This document shows, piece by piece, positions 28,942-40,600 of a stretch of 64,000 nucleotides of DNA. The DNA comes from Halocafeteria seosinensis. Taxonomy: Eukaryota; Sar; Bigyra; Bicosoecida. The stretch lies in NCBI GenBank assembly GCA_001687465.1, contig LVLI01000643.1:41801-105800 (forward strand), in the 5' to 3' direction. The translations under genes and the position numbers were made by a program. Position 1 is the first letter of the stretch. Each line of letters begins with the position of its first letter. Under the pieces are notes generated by a model. It had not been told where the DNA came from. It did no database searches and was given only the letters and a program-made list of their open reading frames with translations.

Positions 28942-31091
28942 TTAATGGTTTACTGAATTCTCTCCCGCAATCAAAGGCTCTTTCATTGTATCTTCGGATG
29001 CGCCGTTTATGTGCTCCAGTTCGAAATTGGTACTTTGTTCAGCTTCTTTCTCTTGTCGCTCCCGGCGTTTTCGATACCAGAAGACAACACTTTTCACAAC
29101 AACTCTGCACGGAGGAACTAGACCATCTCACGGGACTTTTGGAGGCTAGCTTCACGTTATACATAACTTACACAAAAAGGAATATTTGCGTTGCTGTAGT
29201 AATACCTGACAATGTATGCTCTCCAACGTTATCATGTAGTGCCCAGTCAAGTATGAGTGCGGGTATCCATTCCCAAACATTGAAAACGAGGTACACAATG
29301 GTCACATTTCTAAGGCTCTTTAAGTAGAAGAGCCAATATTCCTGTCGTGACACAATCCTCTCTGTTTTTTCTCCAGTAGCGGAATGGGTACAGCAAAACG
29401 TATTCAACTCCTGCACGTCCAAATACTTATTTCCACCCTGTGCGGATTTCCACAAAACACTGCTGGTATCTTACCTCTACCATAAAGACAGCTGTGAGAG
29501 GTAGATATTGCATCATTACCACAAACTGGTTGCCAACAACGTTCTCCCAAGATACTTGTTTTGGATACATCAAGTGTTTGTAAGACGTTACAGCAACTGC
29601 TACGATCCCGATGTATATAGCGACGAGTATACCCATTCCCATGACCCTGTCTTTCAGGAAAAATGTTTCCTGGTGCACTTGCGGCAACTCTTTCATATCG
29701 CTGTTGGCATAGTCCTCTTCGTCTTTGAGCGTCACTTGAAAGTCGCTGCTTTCATCCTCCATGTAGAATTCGTGGTCACCAACGTTCTTCTGGAGAGTCC
29801 ATTTTGTTATTTTGGAGGGGACAAACGTAAGGAAATGTAGACCAGGTAAATCCTCCGGTTCCGAGAAATATCCACTCTTCTTGATGGAGGAAGCAGTATT
29901 CCGCTTAGCAGTGACTAGATCCACTGTATAAAGTACACCTGCTGGTTTCAGCACTCGCCCAATTTCGTGGAACAGCTGCAGCTGCTTCCGCTTCCTTTCT
30001 TTCGCTCTGTTCGAAGTCAGTGGGGAAAAAATATATTACCAAGCGTATGTGGTGTCATTTAGCATACGTGACTTACTTCATGCTTCTTTGGTTGAACACA
30101 TGTAGTTTATCAGAGAAAGGCCAAATGACGGCATCGACGGAATCAGACCGCAAGGGAAGGGAGGTAAACGACGTTTGCTTGATATTTAGAACCGGCCAAC
30201 ATCTGTCTCCTACGTCACTGGTTAGGTTGTTTGATGAAAGCCAATCATGTCGAGACCTTGCAGCATTCTCGATAATCCAATCTGCCTGTTCTGGAAGGAT
30301 CTTTGTCGCCCAGCAATCTACCGCGGTCACTGTTCCAGCTGGTTCTTGATGGGTCGGGTGTGACGCGTTTTTCAGGGCTTCATTGGCCATTTGACGCATA
30401 ACGGCATCGGAGTACATCCCACGCAACGCAGGGAAAACAAGGACATGCTTCTGATCCTTTACCTCTGGTAGCGCTTGAATCAGTGTATGCCGCGTCCGAC
30501 TTCTCATGGAATTGAATATCAAAATCAACATAATCATGTAGCACATGAAGAGTCCCCAGAAGGGAAAGCCAAAGAGCACTGCAATCTCAACCTAGTACTG
30601 GACCCATCGAAAGATTCTGTGTGGCAGTAAGAAGCGACGTACTCTGAGCTTGGACTTGACAGGCCACTTCCTTGCTATCCACGTGGTACGACAAGTAAAA
30701 GACCACAATTTTCGGTAAGCTAAATGCCATTCCCAGTTCTGTGTGGACGGACGCAATAGTCATACACCCTTCTATCCAACGGGAGCCAATGACCTCCACA
30801 CGCACCTGAGAGGTATTGAACAGGCTTCCCGGCGCCGATCCCAAAATCCGGTTTGGCATTCCACTGGCCTCGTTCGGGCCGATCGCGGTTCCTGCACAAT
30901 AACCCAAGCCATACACAAGGAGTTCGCCTCCGGTCAAGGGAGAGGAAACAGACGTACATTTTCCAATAGATATACGCGAACGCCAGCATGGCATACACGG
31001 CGACGCCGATGTCGATGAAAATATTCAAAGAACCGGATCCTGAGATGTCCTTACGATGCTTGGTAAGGCACAACCGCGCTGTGTGCGTCAT
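28942..31091 (-). CDS. Multi-pass membrane protein with an embedded SAM-methyltransferase-like domain
   Basis: Seven exons: 31091-30958, 30891-30806, 30738-30643, 30578-30077, 30006-29475, 29410-29206 and 29117-28942; about 576 residues. Every join keeps phase. The last acceptor may be at 29118 or 29127 (both in frame). A hydrophobic segment lies at residues about 20-44 (IFIDIGVAVYAMLAFAYIYW) and a second at 108-130 (FWGLFMCYMIMLILIF). Residues about 135-325 look like a class I methyltransferase: TVTAVDCWA, then LPLRSDSVDAVIW, then QLQLFHEIGRVLKPAGVLYTVDL, the usual late strand and helix. The Gly-rich SAM loop normally before the VDxxA strand is not evident (VLVFPALRGMYSDA stands there). Further spans follow at about 375-395, 415-430 and 465-505, and the basic tail is cytosolic in style. 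A methyltransferase role is inferred, not shown. Confidence 0.7.
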
Positions 31092-31681
31092 ACCTTAACA
31101 CACAGAGAGCTCTCGAGGAAAAGACAAGGGGTAAAGAACGACGGGCGAGGCGTCCGTCAACACAAGCATTAGTTGCGACAAACCTGGAGCGTATACCGTG
31201 ACTACCGTATTCAAGCCCGCCGGATCCCGAGGATGCGACAATGGAAGATTCCAGGACAAAAAACGGTAACCCCAGAGTAAAGTCCCCCACGTACCCAGGG
31301 ATGCTCTGTCAGGTTCGTACGGTAAGTGGTGGCTTGCCTATAGTCAATTTACGGGCAACTCATGCGCGTTTTGTTGACAACTGGACACCCGGACACGAAG
31401 AGAATCAAAGAATGCATTCTGAAGTAAAGCGGGAGAAGAAGCACCCACCACTTCCTTCTGCGGATTATGTATTGGGTAGAGTTGTATATTAACTTGATAA
31501 GACTTGAACGTCTTCAGGAGTGAGTTTCTCACGTCCTATCATATGTGTGTGGATGGTAAGGTGACTTATTGACGTATCGATACTGCCGTATTACCACCAT
31601 TTTTTATTCTTGGGGCAAGCACAATTATGTTAAACGAAAAGGAAACAAATGCTCAGCGGTGGCGGTTGCACGCACAGACAA
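31092..31681. other. Intergenic region upstream of the membrane protein gene
   Basis: 590 bp between the 3' end of the giant gene and the start of the membrane protein gene, both on the minus strand. An open minus frame (31290-31051) runs into the first exon region and could carry an alternative 5' exon, but it lacks an ATG. Confidence 0.35.
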
Positions 31682-34600
31682 TCACAGCGTGGAAGTATAC
31701 AACAAGCGGGAAACACAGGAATCAAATATGCTTTTGCGCTGCTCCTTGCTTAGAGCACCAATGGAAAAACAGGCCATACTGTAGGCCCCATCACTTCCTT
31801 GAAACTCTTCGTGGTTAGCAAGAGATCGGAACGTTGACTGACCCCGCATTACGGAGAGAAGAGCCTGCTGTTCCGATATATCAATGTTGTCCCCATACGC
31901 TTGTAATAAAGGAGGTTTCTCGTTCTCCATTTGAGCAAGCCGTTCATGTAGCTGGCTTGCCTTATCAACGAGATAGGACAGAACTTGCAAACTACGTTGC
32001 AATCGTACCGCAGCCCAATGCCATTCCCGTGGAACCATGGAGTCATAATCTGGAGGTTCCTGCTCTGATTTTCCGGCTTCCCTTCTCTCCTTTTGTTTCC
32101 GATGAAACTCGCGTTTCATGCGAGTTCGCTCTGAAGCTATGAAGGACTCTTTCAGCATCGAATAATCAAAAAGAAGTTGTCGTGCGACCTGTGGATCATT
32201 TGCGGCTCTGGAAGAGATGTTTAACCCGTCGATAACAGCCGATGCCAGAACGCAACCGGCAGCCGAAGCAGACAAAATTTCCCCCGTCTCTTCCTCCAAA
32301 TTGATTTCTACACTGGCTTGTGTTCCAGTGCGAGGCTTAACGGGGCTACCATCACTATTGCTCAATGTTCCATACGCAGCTGAAGGAGGCACAAGACTAG
32401 GTAAGGGGACTGCGTCTCGCCTCTTGTGGTCTGAGGAAGGTACTATATCATGGGTAGCTTTCCCCTTAAGTGAACCATAAGGGTCCTGCATGGACCCGTG
32501 AAACACTTCTGACTCTTCCAGAAAGCGGATGCCTAAGCCACTACGACTTGGGGACGCCATTCCTGGCGCCGTCACCGTTCGACCTCTACGGTTCTCCCTC
32601 TGCGAGCTTTTTGAGATCATTCCCTTCGAACGAAGTAAGTCAGTGATGGCGGAGGATTTGCCTACCGACTGTCCAAATGCACTGCCAGCAGCATCCGCCG
32701 AATATCCATCGTCAGACTCAGCAGAATGGGAGGTTTGGGAGCGAAGCAACGTGCGCAGCTCCCTATTGGTGGCCAGTGGATCGTATATGCCATAGTGTCT
32801 TGGAGAACCAGTCACTGAGGATTTCGACTCGGAGAGGATACTACGGGAAGTGTCGCCTCGGGCTCGAATTAAACCCTTCTCAGCGTCGATGGGAGATGAA
32901 CTCGTACCGTCTTCCCCTGGTGCTGCTTTTGAAATCCTCGTTTCTTTCCGCGGAGGCCAAAGTAGCGTTGTTCTTCTAGTCCTCTCCTTTGTTGGTCTAT
33001 CTGCTGGTTGCGCCGGAACAGAGGCTCGCGAGGCCGTCGATGCATTGGCCATATAGTCCTTGGGTAAGCTTCTGTTCGCCCGGTGTACCCCGAACAAGTC
33101 GAGAGGACTCAACAAACGCCCGCGGCGTGCCTGATGAGGCCTCCAGCCTAAGACAATCGGAGTTAAGCTGCTTAAATTCTTTTTTGAGGCAAACCATCGG
33201 GAGCGCTCGTAGTCATCCTCGAATGCATATACACCAAGGGACGCGGAATGACTCGTGTGATCAGGAGATCCGTAGTTAATACCGAATACGCCATAATTTG
33301 TTTCATCTTCACTGGTATTGTGGTAGAGCTTCGCAGCCGCTAATTCATTCTCATAAGCGTCGGGAATTTCTTCAGAGTCTCGAGCGACCTCTCCTTTAGA
33401 AGATATCTCGTTCACGATGGTAGTCCCATAAATCCACCTAAGCCTGTTTACCAGTATGTCACTCACAGTCTGAACGCGATGCAGGCACCCAAAAACTATA
33501 GGGTTGCTTTCGTATATCACCGAAGATACTCTTTCTCTCCGTGTAATCCAGGGTGTGAGCCTACCTACGTCGGGCACAGTAGCCCACTGCACAAGAATAC
33601 TTTGATGTTGCAGTAGATGCTCACGTCGGCCAAGAAGTTGACGGTTGGCAGCAGAAGAAAGCATCGCTGGCAAGCGTTGGTGCCAGAGCGATGGACCAGA
33701 TTCAATAACTGACAATACTTTCACAACCGGTGCACCGTCTTTTTTCTCAATACGAATGTCAACATTGTCCTCTCTGGATTGCTTGAATTTTCCCACAGCC
33801 AAAACAGGCCCTCCTTTTAGCAAGGAATGCTCAATAGTATGTACATCTGTTTCACCCCTTGGTTCTTTATCCGCACTGGATGTAAACTTGACTGTCTTCT
33901 CTCTCGAGACAAAGCTCTCGAACACCGCTTGTTGTCCACTAGCTTTCTTTCTCTGTTTGCTTGTAGTACTTTCGGGTTTGGAAGAAGCAGGAAAAACGAG
34001 TACTCTGGCGGTATCCCCTGCGCTTGAATTTTCTACGGAGCTCTCGGACCCGTTAGAAAACCGGAAGAAGAAGTTCTTTCTAGGGTGCTGATTTTTGTCA
34101 CCACTTTCCGCAGCGGACAGTCGTAAAGACGAAAGGTCGCTTTCTTCCCTACTTACCAACGAAGCAATCCCATCCCCGGCCCCGGCGAATACTAAAAATT
34201 CGGAATCGTGCTCCCGATCAAACTCAACAGGTACAGCATCGCATCCTAGGCTCTCCGCACTCCTGTCTTCTGACTCCACCAGCCTCGGGTCGAAGGACAG
34301 GAACGTCACAGGGAAATCACCGGATACAACCGTCGCAAAAGGATACTCCTCTTGTAACTGTGATATTAAAGTTTCCCGTGTATGTGTCTCCCAAAGCCGG
34401 TAAATAAACCATCTGTTTCGTTCTTCTTCTCCAAATGCCGAGCCTTGGAAATACACGGAGTAAAAGATCGGCTCTAGCTTTAATGGGGGAGTAAATTCAA
34501 GGCTCCTGGGACGAGGTGGATCCTCGGAGTCTTCCAAACCACTTAGCAGCTCAGGATGGTCGTTAAGTTCTCGAGCAGTCTCCCTGCAGATGGTTGTGAA

Positions 34601-37600
34601 AGATTCCGGTAAGAAGTAAGTAGAGGAGCTCTCCCCATTCGATGCTTTCCACACGCAGTTGCGTAAATCGTTCAAGTCATCGATCTTCATTTTCAGTAGC
34701 TCTGCAGCCTGCTTCTGTGACGTATACGAAGAGCTGTCCATGAGCCTAGCTACACCCATCAACTGCCGCCCTTCCCATTCATAGTACTTCTTCAAGCTGT
34801 CACACAAATCCAATGCTACTTTCCATTCAGCAGATCTTTCGCAGGCAGTTAATGCTTCGATGAAGACCCCTTCAATAAATTGAAGCAAGAAGAGCATAGT
34901 CGCCACAGACCTCCAAGAAAGGGGCTCAACTGCACTAGACTCCTTGAGAGCCTCCGAAAATTGTAAATTGAATTCGTCAGCTGACATCCATCCATTCCAT
35001 ACAATACGCTGCAAAGGCGCATAAAACGCCCCTGGTTCAGGAGACAGTAGTGAGTTGCCCTTACAGCAAATGCTAGAGCAGCCTTTCCCAAACACTTCCT
35101 TGGTAACCGCAACAGTGACATCCTGATTCACAGTTACGCCGGTGAAAAAGTCCATATTCCTTTGACGATTGAGACTAATCAAATGGTACACTTCGCGCGC
35201 CAAGATAGATCCAATAGCCACATTATCATCCAACCCTCCTGCCCAGAGAACAGAGACTCTCCCGTCCTCCCCTTCGCTATCGGAAGATGCTTCAGAGTAG
35301 CTGGCTCGCTCATCCGCCCCTCTATCGCTAATAATTCTTTCGAACTGCTCTCCGAGGTATAGTTTCAGCACAGTGTCCTTATCTATAACACCACTACCAC
35401 CTTGGAGCTTGCCCATCAAATCTAAGATACACAAACTACTTGGGGCATTAACCATTGCTGCTATCTGCTCTAACGACCTCGCCGCCTCGATGGTCATTTG
35501 CAGCGGCAACGGCTCTCCTTCCCGCTCAATTTCACTTGTAGTTCGCCCATCTCCGCTGTCAACGGTATTTTCAGGGAGGGGCATGAGGCGCAACCCCCCG
35601 CGGAAGTTGACGCTGGATTTGCTTAGTTGCTCAAAAATCCATCCTAAGCCTCTCCTCGACTCGAGGTCGTTTACTAATAGGTCAGATTCTACACTTACCG
35701 TGCCCGAAAGCAACCGATATAGCAGTGACAAGACTGTGTTTGCAGTAGCCCATGGCCAAGTGGATACGAGGGCATCGCGAACGTTACAAAATGGAATTAC
35801 GGGGCATTCAAGGTCGCTAATATCAGACAGCGATTTGATTTCATCCAAAGGTAAGATTGTGAAATCTTTGAAGGCCAGCGCCTCTAATTCCCCTTCGCCG
35901 GAATCACAGCGAGTATGTCTCCACCATTCACTCCACCGGTCAAGAATATACAAACAAGCATTCGTTGGCTTACTTGGAGCCAAAGATGACACTATCCAAT
36001 CGAGAACAGTGGCCACTATAGTTCTGGTGACATCAGGACATTTCAAATACCTTGCAAGCGATGGGGAATTACTGCCGCGGAATGAAGCCTTGTTGGTGTT
36101 CCGCATCTCGAAGCTTTCTTCTAACCTCATCAGCTGAAGCAATGCATGAAGGGGGGAGTTGATCCACCACGTTTCCGGGAGAGCGTCAAAGTGTTGGAGT
36201 TCTTCATCAATAGGAAGATACAGGAGATACGCCGGTGAAATTTTGTTCTCCTCTTTCAAACGTTGGGCACCGCAACTCACTACCGACATACACACTCGTG
36301 CAGCTTCACACACAGTCGAGCGCCAAACAAGCTTTCCAGTCTCGTCACTTCCTATACTTCCGTCCACATACGCCTGGCGCAGGGAAAGCAAAATGCGATG
36401 CAAGGCAAAATCGAAGCACTTCTTCCCTAAAGAGAGCGCTGTCACAACATGTTCGTTCTGGATTGCATGCTCCCCACTCGGAATCTGCGAATGTCCTGCT
36501 ATCCACAACGAAGAGCTCAAAATGCTTGGGATAAGTTCCATTTCTGGTTCATTAAAACTATACGATCCTCTCGGAGAATCGAGTAGTTCCGCTAACATAC
36601 GGTGTAAGAGGGAAATATCCTTCACTTCCTCACCTAGTGATTCTCTTAACCAGTCGATACATGCCGACAGTACCTTCTGTGTCTGTTGGACTATTCCCGC
36701 CGTAGCCATACCAAACATTTCTCGGTGAAGCTTTCCAGCATCAATGTTCACACCTCGGATGCGTACATCCGTGTCACCAAGTTTCTCCCAGTATTCACAA
36801 TGAGATGCTATCTCGTCAAAGATTGCATGGAAACGATACGCGTTAAGTGACAACCGTTTATCACCTTGGAAACGCCAAAGTTCTTCCTCTGCTTGCTTGG
36901 AGGACCCCATACGGTTGGATAGTGTGGATATAGCGTCATAGCACAAATTTCGCGGCAACAATTTTTCCAGCAAAAAGTTTCTCCCATCTAGGGTATTGGC
37001 AGCACTCACCAAAATCCCACTCAAAGACGACTCCAACCCCAACAGTACTGACGCGCCTGTGCTACTGTGCTTATACCTTCGTACGATCTCTATTGTGTCA
37101 AATAACAAGGGAATCATCCGGCAGAGCGCCATCACATGAATCTTACATCTTTCCTCCCAAGAGCTCACGATAGCAGTGAGATGGAAGAGCAGTTTACTCG
37201 CTCTCGCCAATCCACCCATACCCGGGTTTTCTGGAGGCAAAGTCAGAAACTGCTGAAGCGCTTGCAGGATGGTCCGCAAGATAGCAGGGAAGCACCATGC
37301 TTGAAGGATACCGGTGCATCTTAGAGCTGCGTGCTGGCATGCAACAGATGAAGATGTACTCGGTGTTTCCTTTTCGTTGACCTCACGAGCCTCCTCTGCT
37401 TCGGTTTCATCATCATACAGCAGCGCCAGAGTCTTTGAGCTAAACCCTGGTTGCGGTTCAAGCGCAATCCCATTGTTGGAAAAGGTAGTTTCTGCCAAGG
37501 CACCACAGAGTAATTCGGTATAACTGTTGTCTGAATAATGGTCCGGAAATTGATCTATAACTTCTTGGTACTGCCCACCTATGTTACTGACTCCCCTGCA

Positions 37601-40600
37601 ACCGAGTACTCTGATTAGTAAGGATGCTTGTTTGGACTCTCCTTCGCTCTTGTCGTCTGCCGATTCAGACACGTATGCAACGCAATCACTATTTATCATA
37701 CTCCAAAATAGTTTGTGTACCTGGCAGGTTCCGTTACTAAGCGTGTCTGCATCAGAGGTAGACCGAGGTTGATCCATTATCTCTTGCAGCTTATTTGAAG
37801 CGGACTCTGGGTTGTGAAGCACGCTTGACAGAGCCAGAGACACGCCAATTGCAAGCTGTCGCGGTAAGAGGGTACCTATTACCGGTATAACTTGGTGAGC
37901 TGCTTCAGCAGCCACACATGATAGCCGAGGATCGCTGGCAGACAGAATAATACGGATTATAGATCGCATTAGCAGTAGTTGCAGATGCCCGAAAGCTAGT
38001 CCAATATCTTGCCACATTTGCTGCTGCGCTACAAAAAATAAGCGCTGGTCCACTGCGTATTCCCCATCATCGCCGAACAGATCCTCAAGTCCGGTTAAAT
38101 CGAACTCTTTTCTGAACGTCTCAAATGAGGAATTCGCTTCAAGCTCTTCGAAGAAAGAACCATTCTCATACAAAGCATTGGCGTAACTGGCGACGTGACG
38201 ACACCACGCACGAATCCGGAAACCGCATACACTACCTTTTCGGCATGCCTGTATGCAAGCGACGGCGCACATGCGACTGCACCCACGTATGGCCCATATT
38301 GTATCATCAACAGAACAACTAGAATTCGTCATACCATAATACCATTGGGATAACGAGAGCGCAATCGATGTCATGCACTGAGGAAAACTCCGTTCACCGA
38401 ACGCTAGTTGTACCTGCCTGCTCTCCGTTTCGGCTGGCCTGGCGCTGCCAAGTAGACCCTCGGCCACCTCAACAGCTGCTAGTGATTTATGGGTAGAAGA
38501 GGGACGCCCGCAGCTTGGGAAATAGTGCTCCGCAGTCGGCAACTTCAAGCAAACAAGCTGCGAATAAAAGTCTCCAAGCGTACAGGAAAGAGCAGCAAAC
38601 AGGTCGTGTTCATGTTGAGAGAGTACACTGACTATTTCACGTAATTCTCGCTGCTGCGACTCCTGCTCCTCTGTTACCTGAGAATGCGTGCTTACGGAGA
38701 AGGCGTAAATCATGGCTAGAGCATTGCGGTTCTTTTTATCCTCAGCCGTCTTATCAGGCACATCATTTTCGTAATGTGAAAATACAACGCGCGAAACATG
38801 GGATAGCAAATGGCTAAACCCACGTTTTTCAACTACATCAACAAGGCTCTTGGCAGTCGTCGCTGTGACAGCAGCTAGTAGCTGCTCTAATGCTTTCTTC
38901 CGTTTGACTAAGTCAGCTGAAGAGCAGCACTTTGGATGGAAGATACTGAACCCAAAGTTGAAATAGTGAGAAAATAGCAATGCAAGCATTACACCTTCTC
39001 GACGAAGTCGGGATCGAGAGTTCATCCCTGTGGGACTAAAACTAGAGTCCTGCAGGCTCAATGCATCGAGGATCGAAGGAGGAATCCACTGGATGCAACT
39101 CGGACAGTTTCCAAATTCCTCTGACATCCACACAGAAGGAGTTACCGACGTCTTCCCCGACTCATATGTTTGAATGATTGCACGGTGATATTGCGAGTCC
39201 AGTTCATCCAAAAACGAGCACATTCCATTTGAGTCTCGAAGGGAACCGATACCACCCGCTGCTAGCATTTTCCTCACACACAACGAGTGCACTGCTCCTG
39301 AAGACACGATTTGTATCTTGAGAGAGATACCGAGAGGAAATACTCCGTTTCGTTGGGCCAATGCAACATCTGTGGGGGTATCTGCGTTAACCTCCTCAGT
39401 ATCGATGATTTCCAAATGAGGTGGCAAAATCGCTGCATCCGGTAGAACATCTAACTCTTCTAGCGATATATGTTTTGTATTTGCTGGCAGGGATAGACCA
39501 CCAAAGTCAGTCATCACATCATGCCCAATTTGAGAAGTACAAACGCTAGGTTCAAACATTGCCGCGGGCTCACCACCTGCTGGATCTTCATGTTGAGGAA
39601 GGAATGGTGGTGAACCAGGGAAAATGTTGAGCATAACGTCACAATCTGGGACAGCACCACCGTCGCCGCGGGCCAGGGAAAAGTAACTAAATGCGATTAT
39701 TATGGGTATACCTTTACCCTCAAACGCCCCGGGAGAAGGAACGACGACGTAGAGCAGCATATGATAGTCGCTTCCGGAAGCAGTGAAAGCATCTTCGGGA
39801 AGTTCCATAGGCACAGAAGGTAGCCAATCACCTCTCCAGTGCCCTCCGTCGTCTCTCACAGCTGTCCCTAAAAGAAACGGACTGGTAGTCAACGATCCAT
39901 CTCCCCGTGAAACGACACCAAGTAGGGAGAACGTAGATACGACTTGCCTGCTGAGGGAATGGGATTTTTCCACATAGTCTGAAAATTTTTGTACGAGTCC
40001 ATTGACGGCCACATAAGCATAAGAATCTGTTTTGGGATACTCGTTGAATGAAAGCTGTGATAGACTGCATCCAAGCAAGACGGATTGAGTATTTTTTGTA
40101 CTTGGTGCTTTGGCTTTTGTTTGACGAGACTGCACCACCGCTACTCCGGAGAATGTCGCGACTAATGAGACGCAGAAATCCCAGTTGGGAGTTGTACTTT
40201 CTTCAATGACTTCTTCGTTAGGCTGAGAGACAATACTAAACGCGATATTCCCGCGAACCTCTTGAGTAGGAGTTAGCGATGGAGTTGCATCTGTAACGCA
40301 TAGAGATTTCAAGAACGGGTTGCTGTTGCCAGCTTGAGGGGACCAATGCATTAATGACGTTCCGTTGCCTTGGATGAGGAGCGGATATGCTCCCGCAATT
40401 AGCACGGAAAAGGCCCCTGTCACTGAAACATATAGCCATATTCGCCTTGGAGGCTCACGATCCAATCCCAATGCAACATAAGTTGGTTCCTCGGCCTTCC
40501 TATTCTTTCTCCAATTGGTGTAATCCAGCACAACATCCTCCGTTATGCGTGTCCCATCGCTTGCGAGTAAGCACATATGCAATTCCAGCTCCTGAATACT

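Noticed and set aside
29438-29474. 37-nt intron candidate in the membrane methyltransferase-like gene
   Set aside because: A CAG 27 nt further on gives a 64-nt intron in the same phase, which fits the usual intron size better.
35373-36137. 254-codon plus-strand frame inside the giant gene
   Set aside because: It is a shadow of the minus-strand coding frame, with Ser/Thr/Arg-heavy translation typical of antisense frames.
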